From DAORHV01 sp964448405 (GTDB lineage Bacteria; Patescibacteriota; Gracilibacteria; Peribacterales; Peribacteraceae), in NCBI GenBank assembly GCA_964448405.1, contig CAYUVW010000003.1, positions 16,228 to 80,227 of the forward strand: a stretch of DNA of 64,000 nucleotides, in the 5' to 3' direction. Below are positions 52,331-60,880 of the stretch, piece by piece. The stretch's first letter is position 1, and the number at the start of each line of letters is the position of its first letter. The position numbers and the translations under genes were made by a program. The notes beneath the pieces were generated by a model. The model saw only the letters and a program-made list of their open reading frames with translations. It made no database searches and was not told where the DNA came from.

Positions 52331-53197
52331 TTAATATGCCGGAGTGCCGTCGTTCTCGATGAACCGCATTTCCACCTCCAGCTGGTCCGGGACGGCCTTT
52401 TTGGCCTGCTCGACTACGGCTTTCGCATCCGCATAGGTCGCCTCACCCACATTGATCAGAAAGTTGGCGTGCTTGGGCGAAATCTCCACGCCGCCGATGC
52501 GCAAGCCGCGCAGTCCGGCCTTGTCGAGCAGCTGCCAGGCAGGTGTTCCGCCCACCGCCTTAAAGCATGATCCGGCAGTCTTCAGATGCGGCTGCGTCTC
52601 GATGCGTTTCTTTAACAATGCCTCCACGTTGGCCTTTACTACAGCACCTGGTTTGGATGGCACTTCGAGCACCGCCTCCCAAATGATCACCGGAGTTGGA
52701 TGGTCTTTGAATGCACTCTCGCGGTATCGGAAGCGGCACTCCTCGCGCGTCATGGTGCGCCACTTGCCGTCCATCAATACAGTCACGCTCACGACGTAGG
52801 TATCGATCCAAATGCCCCTCGGACCTTGCCCCGCATTGCCGAACAACGCTCCGCCGATTGTGCCCGGAATACCGGTGAGCGCCGAGAGGTCCATGTCTTT
52901 GGCAGCCAGCTCGTTGATCAACATGGCCAGGTTCTTGCCGCCGCCGACCGTTACGCGGCTGCCCTCCACCGCCGATGCTGTGTTGCCGATTTGCACGACC
53001 ATTGCCCGGATGTCACCGTCGGCAAAGAGGGTGTTCGAGCCGGAGCCAAGCACGATCAATGGCAGCTTTTTCTCGGCTGCCAGCTTCACTGCGGCCTCGC
53101 AGTCTTCTTGCGTCTGCAGCATGGCGTACGCCTCCACCGCGCCGCCGATGCGCATGGTCGTTTTGCCTTTGATCGCAAACGCCTCTTTCAGCTCCAT
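52331..53197 (-). CDS. murB: UDP-N-acetylenolpyruvoylglucosamine reductase
   Basis: 288 residues from the ATG at 53197 (MELKEAFAIKGKTTMRIGG); the 80 upstream in-frame codons are not conserved. FAD-binding motifs LPLIVLGSGSNTLFAD and LSALTGIPGTIGGALFGNAGQ. The C-terminal part has AGSCFKAVGGTPAWQLLDKAG and SPKHANFLIN. The catalytic Tyr-loop is short, suggesting a type II MurB. It reduces enolpyruvyl-UDP-GlcNAc made by MurA (61384) to UDP-MurNAc. TACACT (rc 53207-53212) ends 10 nt before the start. Confidence 0.93.
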   Translation of the reverse strand: MELKEAFAIKGKTTMRIGGAVEAYAMLQTQEDCEAAVKLAAEKKLPLIVLGSGSNTLFADGDIRAMVVQIGNTASAVEGSRVTVGGGKNLAMLINELAAKDMDLSALTGIPGTIGGALFGNAGQGPRGIWIDTYVVSVTVLMDGKWRTMTREECRFRYRESAFKDHPTPVIIWEAVLEVPSKPGAVVKANVEALLKKRIETQPHLKTAGSCFKAVGGTPAWQLLDKAGLRGLRIGGVEISPKHANFLINVGEATYADAKAVVEQAKKAVPDQLEVEMRFIENDGTPAY

Positions 53198-53232
53198 AGG
53201 AAACACAGTGTACCGGAAATCGTGGATACGAC

Positions 53233-53682
53233 TTAGCGCGACACAAGGTCTGTCATCTTCTCCATGCTGTCGTACAGCTTCTGCTTCGTGCTGCTCATTT
53301 GCACCTTCTGCATGACGCTGATCACGACGCCCAAGACGAGCATGACTCCCACTGCAATGCCGTAGTCCACCACACTGGGCTGGATTTTCAGCATCAACAA
53401 GACGAAGAGCGCCACGACGGTCATAAAGAAGCCGCACAACATACCCACGCCAAATGTGACGAGCACCAACTTACTGCGGTCTTCTTGCGTGTCATTGGGT
53501 GCGCTGGCCAACTGCGTGAGCAGCTCGCTGTCCACGATCACCGGCTCGTCGCCGCACTTCTTAAAGAGGGTCTGCACCTTGCGCTGCAGAATAAGCCCGA
53601 CGAATGTTTTGAACGGCACGTTGGTCTTTCCTTCAATCACCGCCTTGCCGCCGTCGCTCATTTCGAGTTCCACTTCAGACAT
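53233..53682 (-). CDS. Two-helix membrane protein, unknown
   Basis: 149 residues from the ATG at 53682. A soluble N-terminal domain of about 72 residues (SDGGKAVIEGKTNVPFKTFVG) precedes two hydrophobic helices (about 75-97 and 104-124) and a short helical tail (SSTKQKLYDSMEKMTDL). No known family. Starts 46 nt from the divergent gene at 53729; both have -10 elements ending 8 nt from their start codons, so the two promoters lie back to back. Confidence 0.6.
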   Translation of the reverse strand: MSEVELEMSDGGKAVIEGKTNVPFKTFVGLILQRKVQTLFKKCGDEPVIVDSELLTQLASAPNDTQEDRSKLVLVTFGVGMLCGFFMTVVALFVLLMLKIQPSVVDYGIAVGVMLVLGVVISVMQKVQMSSTKQKLYDSMEKMTDLVSR

Positions 53683-53689
53683 GGACCGC

Positions 53690-53721
53690 AGTGTACCAGT
53701 CCCCCGCAGGCATGTCATACT
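53690..53721. promoter_or_regulatory. Back-to-back leaderless promoters
   Basis: TACACT on the minus strand (53690-53695) ends 8 nt before the ATG at 53682. CATACT on the plus strand (53716-53721) ends 8 nt before the ATG at 53729. The -35 regions must overlap the opposite promoter. Confidence 0.55.
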
Positions 53722-53728
53722 GCATGCC

Positions 53729-54706
53729 ATGGATTTCGAGTTGCCAATACCGTCGTGGGACCCACTGGGGTCCGAGGTGCCTTCCGCTGCCATGGCGGGC
53801 CAATTGGCCGATGCCGAGCGTGCCGCGCAAAGCATTGCGTCAACCGAGGTGAAAAAAAGCAATCCGTACACGTTCTTTATCATCGGCGGCATTCTATTCG
53901 TCGCAGGCAATTTCGTGCCATTGCTGACCAGCAACTTCGATAACACGGCGCTGCAGATTGTCGCCGGATTCAGTTCATGGCTGCTCGGATTGCCGTTCTT
54001 CTTCATCGGCCTCGCGCAATTCAATACCGAGCGCCTCAAGCGACAAGCCGCCGAACGCGTAGCTAAAATGCGCTACGCCAAGCAATGCGGTTGGGTTGTC
54101 CGCATCGAAAAAAACAACCGCTTTCAGCAATTGAAGACGGCGTTTCCCGCGTTCATGCACCCGCGCGGCAGCAGTGCCTGCATCGCCGAGGAATGGTGGG
54201 GAACTTGGAAATCCGGCGAACGGGAATGTTCGGTATGGATCGCCGAGTTGCGGTACCAGGTCTCGGCCGGCAAGCATACGCGTACCGAGTACTCGCCCAT
54301 CGTCGGCATCCGCGTCCGCTCATCCGCCGCTACGTCGGTGAGCCTGGCACCTGAAGGTTTGGGCGAGAAGCTCCTCCAGCTGTTCAAAGGCGAATACAAA
54401 ACCGGTAACGCCGAGTTCGATGCCGCGTTCAGCGTGGCCAGCGGCGCACAGCAATCCTCCTCCATGTTGCCCGGTGTCTTGAACCCGCCGTTCATCGCCG
54501 CCGTTCTGCAGTACCGTCTCAAGAAGCAGCTGTGGGTGCTGCGCGAACGCGACCTGCTTTTGGTGCGTTTTGTCAGCAACGTTCCCATGCTGCCAATCGC
54601 CTTGGCGCCCGATCAGCCCACTTCTTCTTTCGACGCTGCTGTGGATTCCGGTATCAAGGCGCTCGTTGAACCGGTTGTCGCGCTTGTCGAACAAGCAGGG
54701 TTGTAG
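53729..54706 (+). CDS. DUF3137-like membrane protein
   Basis: 325 residues from the ATG at 53729. Two hydrophobic helices (about 48-66 and 73-99) near the N-terminus and a soluble domain of about 220 residues containing MRYAKQCGWVVRIEKNN, EYSPIVGIRVRSS and KTGNAEFDAAFSV. The last resembles the second half of DUF3137 proteins, whose role is unknown; the match is moderate. Convergent with gltX (3-nt gap). Confidence 0.6.
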   Translation: MDFELPIPSWDPLGSEVPSAAMAGQLADAERAAQSIASTEVKKSNPYTFFIIGGILFVAGNFVPLLTSNFDNTALQIVAGFSSWLLGLPFFFIGLAQFNTERLKRQAAERVAKMRYAKQCGWVVRIEKNNRFQQLKTAFPAFMHPRGSSACIAEEWWGTWKSGERECSVWIAELRYQVSAGKHTRTEYSPIVGIRVRSSAATSVSLAPEGLGEKLLQLFKGEYKTGNAEFDAAFSVASGAQQSSSMLPGVLNPPFIAAVLQYRLKKQLWVLRERDLLLVRFVSNVPMLPIALAPDQPTSSFDAAVDSGIKALVEPVVALVEQAGL

Positions 54707-54709
54707 TCG

Positions 54710-56176
54710 TTAGATTTTGGCGGCGCTCAGGCGCTTGAGTGTCTCGGCTTTTCCGAGTGCGGTGGCGACCTCGAATGCGCCGGGGCTGAATTTGCGGCCG
54801 GTCAGTGCCGCGCGCAGCGGCCACAGTACTTGCCCCTTCTTCATGCCGGACGACTCGATGGCGGCCGTCAGTGCGGCCTGGATCATCGCCAGATTCCACT
54901 CAGTATCGGCGATGCCGTTCAGCGTGTCTTTGAGCACCGTAAAGATCTTCGGCAACGTCTCGGTGGTCACCCCCTGTTTCTCGTTGATGAGCAGCTCCGG
55001 TGTGGCGGCCGGCGGATCAACGTAGAAGAAGTCGAGCATCTCTGGTGCGTCCTTGTAGAACACGGCGCGCTCCTGGGCCAGCGCCGCTTTTTCAGCGAAT
55101 TTAGCGTCCGTTGCGGCGGCCGGATACACGGCGACTACCAGTGGCTTAATTTTCTCGGCGAACACGGCGGGTGGCACCTTGCGCATCCACTGGCCTTGCA
55201 GCCAATCCAACTTTTCTAAGTCAAAAATAGCGCCCGATTTTTGTACACGCTCTAGCGAAAATTGTTTCACCAACTCCTCCAGCGTGAATACATCTTGCGT
55301 GGTTCCCGGGTTCCAGCCGAGCAACGCCAGGAAGTTGATAATGGCCTCGGGCAGGTATCCCTTTTCACTGTAGTGCGATGCAGCCACGTCGTTCTGGCGC
55401 TTACTGAGCTTGCTGCGGTCTTTATTCAACAAGAGCGGCATGTGCGCGTACTTGGGCGGCGTCCAGCCGAACATCTCGAACAGAATCAGGTGCTTGGGCA
55501 ACGAGCTGATCCACTCCTCGCCGCGGATCACGATGTCCATCTTCATAAGGTGGTCGTCCACTACGTGTGCCAAGTGGTACGTGGGGAAGCCGTCGCCTTT
55601 CAGGAGCACCTGGTCGTCCACGGTGTGGCCGCGGAAGGTGATGTGGCCGTAGATTTCATCTTTAAAGGTAATGACTTTCTCACGCGGGACCAGCATGCGG
55701 ATGACGTGCTTCTCGCCGGCTGCAACGCGCTTGGCAACTTCCTCCGCGCTGAGCGTGTGACACAAACGGTCGTACATTTGCGGTTGCTTCATCTTCTCCT
55801 GATCTTTGCGCATGCTATCCAAGCGCTCCGCTGTGCAGAAACAGCGGTACGCGTGGCCGTTCTTCAACAGCGTATCGATGTGTTCTTTATAGATGCCCAA
55901 ACGTGCCGACTGGTGATACGGACCGTAGGGACCTTTCTCGGTGATCGCGCCATTTGCATCCAGCATGACGCCTTCGTCGATGGTGAGTCCGGACCACGTC
56001 ATGGTGTTCACGAAGTCCTGGGTGGCGCCGGCCATTTCACGGGTTTTGTCCGTGTCCTCGATGCGCAGCGTGAACGGCGCGCCGGTTTGCTTGGCGGTGA
56101 GCCACGCAAACAACGCGGTGCGTAGACCGCCGATATGCAGCAAGCCGGTGGGTGATGGGGCAAAACGTGTTCGCAT
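54710..56176 (-). CDS. gltX: Glutamyl-tRNA synthetase
   Basis: 488 residues from the ATG at 56176. MRTRFAPSPTGLLHIGGLRTA holds the HIGH-type motif, and DRSKLSKRQND is the KMSKS-type motif. A class I synthetase with the usual anticodon-binding C-terminus. It charges tRNA-Glu and often, with GatCAB, tRNA-Gln. The start was chosen because the next 42 upstream codons are not conserved. TATTCT (rc 56184-56189) ends 8 nt before the ATG. Confidence 0.95.
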   Translation of the reverse strand: MRTRFAPSPTGLLHIGGLRTALFAWLTAKQTGAPFTLRIEDTDKTREMAGATQDFVNTMTWSGLTIDEGVMLDANGAITEKGPYGPYHQSARLGIYKEHIDTLLKNGHAYRCFCTAERLDSMRKDQEKMKQPQMYDRLCHTLSAEEVAKRVAAGEKHVIRMLVPREKVITFKDEIYGHITFRGHTVDDQVLLKGDGFPTYHLAHVVDDHLMKMDIVIRGEEWISSLPKHLILFEMFGWTPPKYAHMPLLLNKDRSKLSKRQNDVAASHYSEKGYLPEAIINFLALLGWNPGTTQDVFTLEELVKQFSLERVQKSGAIFDLEKLDWLQGQWMRKVPPAVFAEKIKPLVVAVYPAAATDAKFAEKAALAQERAVFYKDAPEMLDFFYVDPPAATPELLINEKQGVTTETLPKIFTVLKDTLNGIADTEWNLAMIQAALTAAIESSGMKKGQVLWPLRAALTGRKFSPGAFEVATALGKAETLKRLSAAKI

Positions 56177-56183
56177 CGGGCGT

Positions 56184-56189
56184 AGAATA
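56184..56189 (-). promoter_or_regulatory. Leaderless -10 of gltX
   Basis: TATTCT on the minus strand, ending 8 nt before the ATG at 56176. Confidence 0.5.
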
Positions 56190-56225
56190 CCTGAAGTTCG
56201 GTGAAGATGGGTCGTTTTATGGGTA

Positions 56226-56257
56226 GAGCCCCGGGGAGACGATGCTCCCCAGGGCTC
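56226..56257 (-). terminator. Hairpin downstream of the Nudix gene
   Basis: GAGCCC-C-GGGGAG, ACGATG loop, CTCCCC-A-GGGCTC: 12 bp with one mismatch. The tail is not T-rich, so the terminator role is uncertain. Confidence 0.45.
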
Positions 56258-56311
56258 GTCAATGTTCCGTTTCGTCAGGGACGATTCGAAAGGGTTGATC
56301 ACTGCGAGTGG

Positions 56312-57016
56312 TTACCGCAGCACGCCGGGGTTCCGGCGCTCAAAGCGACGCAGGGCGGTCTCGGTCGGTGCGCAGATGATTTCCTGCGAGTCGACCATGG
56401 TGTCGAACTCGGCGAGGCTCACCAGCTTGCATGGGCCGATGCCCTCCAATTTGTCCTCCGGGACGTCCGTGGCCGACAGCTCCAACTCACACCAGAACGC
56501 TTCGTTCAAGTGGGGGAAGAAGGTCGTATCGCCGTTGACGGGCCCGAGCGACGTTGGGGTTCCGGTCAGGCGATAGCGGGACTCTTCTTGGCCCTCCCGC
56601 TTGGCAGCCTTTGCCAACGACTCCCATTTGTTTGCCATGCCGCGTGGGATCTCCCACGAGTACCGACACAGATCGCTGCAATCCAGCATGAATTGCCGGA
56701 CCTGGTCAGCGTTCTTGGGGTCGACGGCCCGCCACTGCTGGCGGTAGGCCTCCATGTCCTGCACCACCGCGCGCAACGCGCGGACCAGCGCAATTTTGCC
56801 GCTGGGTTTATGGATGGGGAGCAGGTACGCGCCGCCGGACTGAGCGACCAGCACTTGGTCGTACAGAGCCTTGCCGGCAGCATCCACCCACACCACGTGC
56901 GGGATGGCGCAGCCGAAGCCCAGGTTCTGGATGACGTTGCTGTCGCCCGCAGCCCAACCGCGGGTGAACTCGTCGTCCGGCTTCACAAGCCGGACGGTGC
57001 GTGGGAACGCACTCAT
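56312..57016 (-). CDS. Nudix-family hydrolase
   Basis: 234 residues. The Nudix box is in EIPRGMANKWESLAKAAKREGQ: G-x5-E-x7-RE-x2-EE is complete, although the final Gly of the consensus is replaced. The position of the box after IHKPSGKIALVRALR is like ADP-ribose pyrophosphatases. It likely hydrolyses a nucleoside diphosphate linked to another group. Unlike its neighbours it has a clear AAAGGAA Shine-Dalgarno 7 nt before the ATG and a long structured leader, suggesting different regulation or later acquisition. Confidence 0.8.
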   Translation of the reverse strand: MSAFPRTVRLVKPDDEFTRGWAAGDSNVIQNLGFGCAIPHVVWVDAAGKALYDQVLVAQSGGAYLLPIHKPSGKIALVRALRAVVQDMEAYRQQWRAVDPKNADQVRQFMLDCSDLCRYSWEIPRGMANKWESLAKAAKREGQEESRYRLTGTPTSLGPVNGDTTFFPHLNEAFWCELELSATDVPEDKLEGIGPCKLVSLAEFDTMVDSQEIICAPTETALRRFERRNPGVLR

Positions 57017-57095
57017 CGGTCAATTCCTTTCAAAGAGCGGAACATTCAGGAGGCGCCAAAGCGCGTCCTCCTCTCGGCGATAGCCGAAAGGTTTT
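57017..57095 (-). promoter_or_regulatory. Structured 5' leader of the Nudix gene
   Basis: About 75 nt between the predicted start and the ATG. Two hairpins: TCGGC/GCCGA near 57074-57087, and AGGAG-GAC-GCGC pairing with GCGC-CUCCU further in. The second hides an AGGAGG, leaving AAAGGAA free. Could be a riboswitch or a regulated leader; no known class recognised. Confidence 0.4.
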
Positions 57096-57123
57096 ACTGT
57101 ACGTGTTTCATGTTATTTGTCAA
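57096..57123 (-). promoter_or_regulatory. Nudix gene promoter
   Basis: TTGACA (57118-57123), 16-nt spacer, TACAGT (57096-57101) on the minus strand. Consensus-like. Confidence 0.7.
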
Positions 57124-57144
57124 TAAAGAGGGCCTGTGCGTCGC

Positions 57145-57720
57145 TTACGCAAGCCGCTCAAACAGTAGAGTCTCAATTCTCTGTTCATCCCGCTCTCCGC
57201 CGGCAAATAGCCTTAAGAGTTCTTGCCGGACATCCTCACGCCAGTTCGTTGCCTTGGTCTGCGCTTCCAGCGTCAATCGCACGGCATCGTCATCGGTCAG
57301 CGATTCCACGCGCTGCGTGCGTGGATCCAGTCCGGATATCGACTGCACATGCCCGATGTCATAACTCTTGTCCGATTGGTTCATGTGCACCACTTGGCCC
57401 AATTTTATTGCCAACATATCGGCTTCCCAGGCTTGGCCGTAGATGTCTTCCTCCAGCAGCAAATCAAGTTGCTTGGCTTCCACTTGCGTCAATAACCGGC
57501 GCAGAAGCGCTTCGCGTACGGCGGCGCGCAACACCGAATTTTTCGAATGCACACAGCGCACCTGTGTTTCTTTCACAGCCGCAGGACACTGGACCACATC
57601 CTGGCCGGCATGCAGCCAACGACGGTGGTGCGGAATGCCGCACGGCTCGCCGTTCATCCCCGCCAATGCTGCGAGGACACCCGGATTCGGTTCAGGCAAC
57701 AGTGAAAGAGGATGCCGCAT
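57145..57720 (-). CDS. Hypothetical soluble protein
   Basis: 191 residues. The N-terminal 60 residues contain several His and Cys (CGIPHHRRWLHAG, CPAAVKETQVRCVHS), possibly a metal site. The rest is helical and charged (REALLRRLLTQVEAKQLDLL, REDVRQELLRLFAGGERDEQ). No known family. TAGGAT lies 10 nt before the ATG. The downstream neighbour on the same strand is the Nudix gene, which has its own promoter overlapping this gene's 3' flank. Confidence 0.5.
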   Translation of the reverse strand: MRHPLSLLPEPNPGVLAALAGMNGEPCGIPHHRRWLHAGQDVVQCPAAVKETQVRCVHSKNSVLRAAVREALLRRLLTQVEAKQLDLLLEEDIYGQAWEADMLAIKLGQVVHMNQSDKSYDIGHVQSISGLDPRTQRVESLTDDDAVRLTLEAQTKATNWREDVRQELLRLFAGGERDEQRIETLLFERLA

Positions 57721-57759
57721 AAGTGCCGCATCCTAAGTCACTGTTTTTCCAGAGTCCAA

Positions 57760-58491
57760 TTATTGAACGTTCTTGACCGAGAAGGTTACTGGTTCCAACG
57801 GCATGTTGCTCTGCATGTTGCGTGCAACTTTGGCGATGGCATCCACCACATCCTGGCCCTTGGTCACCTTTCCGAAAATCGTGTAGTTGGGCGGGAGCGG
57901 GTAATCGGTCTGCATAATGAAGAACTGGCTGCCGTTCGTGTTCGGTCCGGCATTCGCCATGGCGAGGACGCCCGCCTTGTAGCCCACCTTGTACAGGTCG
58001 GACTTGGCGTCGATTTCATCCTCGAAACGTTCGCCGTAAATGCTTGCACCACCCGTGCCGTCGCCGTTCGGGTCGCCGCCCTGAATCATGAATCCGGGGA
58101 TGACGCGGTGAAAGGTGAGGTTGTCGTAGAAGCCGGAGCTGGCCAACGCCATGAAGTTCGTGGCGGTCTTGGGTGCGGCGTCGGCATTCAGCTCGACGGT
58201 AATGTCACCCATGCTGGTGGCAATGACGGCGGTGTGCTTGCCGGTGACGAGCTTGCCGTCCCAGGTCCACTTGGAAGAAGAAGATTTCGTCATGGCGGTA
58301 GCGGAGGAAGAAGATGAAGACGAGGAGAGAGGCATCATCGCATCGGACGACGATGACGATTGCATCATCATGGTGTCCGAGGACGACGAAGATGATCCAG
58401 GGGTATCGGTGGTCTGCGTTGTGGTCGGTGTGCAGGCGGCCAACATGCCGATAGTCAGGATTCCTGTGGCTGCAAGAAATGCATTGCGCAT
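57760..58491 (-). CDS. Cyclophilin-type peptidyl-prolyl isomerase lipoprotein
   Basis: 243 residues from the ATG at 58491. The signal peptide ends with lipobox LAAC (Cys about 20). A Ser/Met/Thr-rich linker of about 55 residues, with three runs of Ser, extends the domain from the membrane. The cyclophilin domain (about 85-243) shows GDITVELNADAAPKTATNF, FHRVIPGFMIQGGDPNGDG, MANAGPNTNGSQFFI and NYTIFGKVTKGQDVVD, with the catalytic Arg in FHRV. It isomerises prolyl bonds of exported proteins, and so may help fold the exported set at 41525-50720. The leader is CT-rich, with TAGAAT (rc 58527-58532). Confidence 0.93.
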   Translation of the reverse strand: MRNAFLAATGILTIGMLAACTPTTTQTTDTPGSSSSSSDTMMMQSSSSSDAMMPLSSSSSSSSATAMTKSSSSKWTWDGKLVTGKHTAVIATSMGDITVELNADAAPKTATNFMALASSGFYDNLTFHRVIPGFMIQGGDPNGDGTGGASIYGERFEDEIDAKSDLYKVGYKAGVLAMANAGPNTNGSQFFIMQTDYPLPPNYTIFGKVTKGQDVVDAIAKVARNMQSNMPLEPVTFSVKNVQ

Positions 58492-58528
58492 GGAAACGAG
58501 GATGAAAGAAACAAAATGGAGCCGCATT

Positions 58529-59602
58529 CTATTCCCGTGACTCGGCGGCGTCCAGAACGGTGCGCGCAATGGCGATTGCCGCATTGGGTGGAAAGAAGCC
58601 CTGCAGATGCTGGCCAAGCGTCGCGCGTTGGGCACTGTTTGCGAACAGTCCGCGTAACGTCGTCGGTAATTCGACAAGGCGTTGCTGCGGCAGCAGTACC
58701 GCTGCGCCGGCTTGCGCCAACAACTCTGCATTTCGTTGTTGATGGTCCTGTGCCACTCCACGCAGTGGTACCACGATCACCGGCTTCCCAACGGCCGCCA
58801 ACTCGGAGAGCGTGCCGGCTCCCGCTCGCGACACCGCCACGTCTGCCAGTGCATACAAGTGCTTCAATTCCTCGGTGACGAACGGTCGTGCCCAGTAGCG
58901 GGCGTGTACACGATTGATCCCCTTTCCGGCACCCGTCAGATGAATGACGTCTGCCATGTCGATGAGTGTGTCGAAATGCGCATCGACGGCTTGGTTGATC
59001 GCCAGCGAGCCCTGGCTTCCACCGATGATCAGCACGACCGGCCTTCGGCCCGAAAATCCGGTGATGCGCCGCGCCGCATCCTTTGAACCATTGGCGATGT
59101 CCGGCCGCACCGGGTTGCCGGTGAGAATCGCATTGCGAGGGGTTGCGGCTTCAGTGGGGAAACCAAGGCAGACCGTCTTTGCCATGCGTGCAACCAGCGC
59201 ATTGCTCATGCCGCCGGTGGCATCCGACTCGTGCAGCACGATCGGTATGCCCATCATACGGGCCACGATGCAGACCGGTGCGCTCACATAGCCCCCTTTA
59301 CTGAAGATGGCCGCGGGCTTCACCTCCTTCAAGAGCCTCTGCGTAGCAATCAAGGACCACGTGAAGACGAAGGGGAATGTCATCCAACCCACGCTCAGGC
59401 CACGCGGGAATTTAGCTGCAGACACACAGCGAAACGGGAGGTGTTCATGGTTCAAGAATGCGATTTCATCGTTGCGCTTGGCACAGAAAAAGAGTGGCCG
59501 GACGTCGGTGCGCAGTTGCATGGTCGCCCGCGCAACGGCGACTGCCGGAGCAATGTGTCCGACGCTTCCTCCGCCGCAAAAGACGATGTTCAGCGTGCTC
59601 AT
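58529..59602 (-). CDS. murG: MurG glycosyltransferase
   Basis: 357 residues from the ATG at 59602. A GT-B fold: IVFCGGGSVGHIAPAVAVARAT (Gly-rich N-terminal loop), IFSKGGYVSAPVCIVARMM, VLHESDATGGMSN, LIIGGSQGSLAINQA, and the UDP-GlcNAc site AVSRAGAGTLSELAAVGKPVIVVP. It adds GlcNAc to lipid I to make lipid II at the inner membrane face. The start overlaps the ftsW stop by 4 nt, so the two are coupled. A classic division-wall pair. Confidence 0.95.
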   Translation of the reverse strand: MSTLNIVFCGGGSVGHIAPAVAVARATMQLRTDVRPLFFCAKRNDEIAFLNHEHLPFRCVSAAKFPRGLSVGWMTFPFVFTWSLIATQRLLKEVKPAAIFSKGGYVSAPVCIVARMMGIPIVLHESDATGGMSNALVARMAKTVCLGFPTEAATPRNAILTGNPVRPDIANGSKDAARRITGFSGRRPVVLIIGGSQGSLAINQAVDAHFDTLIDMADVIHLTGAGKGINRVHARYWARPFVTEELKHLYALADVAVSRAGAGTLSELAAVGKPVIVVPLRGVAQDHQQRNAELLAQAGAAVLLPQQRLVELPTTLRGLFANSAQRATLGQHLQGFFPPNAAIAIARTVLDAAESRE

Positions 59603-60795
59603 GCTTGAATGTAACGCTTCAGGGAACCGGTGTGCGTGGCGCGAGTCCGGCGGCGCATGAGTGCGTCTTCTTGGTGACTGTACATGGAAATATTCAGCAA
59701 GATGCCAACACCAGCCAACGTTGCCATAAGCGACGAACCGCCGTAGCTGATGAACGGCAGCGTGAGTCCGGTGAGCGGGAACAGCGACAAGTTCACGCAG
59801 ATGTTCAAAATTGCTTGGAAGGCGATCCACGTCGTAATGCCGGTACCGACCAGCAATCCGAAACGATCGGGGGCATTGCGCGCGATTTTCAATCCGCGAT
59901 AGACGAAAATGCCATACAAACTCAGGACGATCAGCAGGCGCATGAACCCGAGTTCTTCGGCCATGGCGGCGAAAATCGTATCCGACTGCACTTCGGGCAA
60001 GTAGCCGAATTTCTGAATGGATTTTCCGTAGCCGACGCCGAACAAGCCGCCGCTGCCGATGGCAATCAGTGCCTGGTGAATCTGAAAGCCGATGCCTTCC
60101 TTAAAGGTTTGATCATCGGGCTTAAACAACACATGGAGGAACACCGTGAAGCGATTGCGGACGTATTCCTTATTCAGAATGATCGGCAGGCTGAGCAGTG
60201 CCGATAAGCTGCCGCCCATCATCAAGTGCAAAATGTTTCCGCCGGCCACGAAGAACATCAGCGAAGCGATGACGGTAAGCACCAAGAACGAACCCAGGTC
60301 CGGTTGAATGGCCACGAAGAACGTGGAAATACACAACAGCACGACGAATGGAATGAAGCCTTCTTGAAATGTGGCGATTGCCGCTTCGCGCTTCTGGAGC
60401 CAGGTGGCCAAGTAGAACACCATCGTAATTTTCAAAAATTCAGATGGTTGAATGGAAAATCCCACCAACTGAATCCAGCTGCGTGCCGTGCCATATTCGT
60501 TGCCAACGCCCGGCATGAACAACATCATGAGCAAGATGAGGTTCAGCAGGAACAGCGTGCGTGCATGGCGTTCCCAAAAATGATACGGAATGGATGCCGT
60601 TGCACCCATGACGCACAGTGCGGCAATCACGTGTACGAAGCTGCGCCACAAATAGAACGAGTTCGAGGGCACTGCGGCTTTGGCCAGCGTGAGCTGGTAA
60701 CTCTGGTACACGCTCACGCTGCCGATCATGGCCAGACCAAAGAGGGTCAGACCCAGCGCGATGCCGAGGAGGAGAAAGTCCGCACGACGGAACAT
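59599..60795 (-). CDS. ftsW: FtsW/RodA-type peptidoglycan glycosyltransferase
   Basis: 398 residues, about ten membrane helices. SEDS signatures: LGIALGLTLFGLAMIGS, GVGNEYGTARSWIQLVGFSIQPSEF (the QPSE motif), KEGIGFQIHQALIAIGSGGLFG and LPFISYGGSSL near the end. SEDS proteins polymerise lipid II with a partner penicillin-binding protein. Coupling to murG favours FtsW over RodA. TATGAT (rc 60804-60809) ends 9 nt before the ATG. Confidence 0.93.
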   Translation of the reverse strand: MFRRADFLLLGIALGLTLFGLAMIGSVSVYQSYQLTLAKAAVPSNSFYLWRSFVHVIAALCVMGATASIPYHFWERHARTLFLLNLILLMMLFMPGVGNEYGTARSWIQLVGFSIQPSEFLKITMVFYLATWLQKREAAIATFQEGFIPFVVLLCISTFFVAIQPDLGSFLVLTVIASLMFFVAGGNILHLMMGGSLSALLSLPIILNKEYVRNRFTVFLHVLFKPDDQTFKEGIGFQIHQALIAIGSGGLFGVGYGKSIQKFGYLPEVQSDTIFAAMAEELGFMRLLIVLSLYGIFVYRGLKIARNAPDRFGLLVGTGITTWIAFQAILNICVNLSLFPLTGLTLPFISYGGSSLMATLAGVGILLNISMYSHQEDALMRRRTRATHTGSLKRYIQA

Positions 60796-60868
60796 GGGCC
60801 GCCATCATACTCCGACCGGCAGCTGGTTGTCCTCGTTGACATCTTTGTATTTCGGCGACGCCTACGGC

Positions 60869-60874
60869 TAGCAT
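60869..60874 (+). promoter_or_regulatory. Leaderless -10 of lspA
   Basis: TAGCAT, ending 7 nt before the GTG at 60881. Confidence 0.5.
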
Positions 60875-60880
60875 GCGTGC

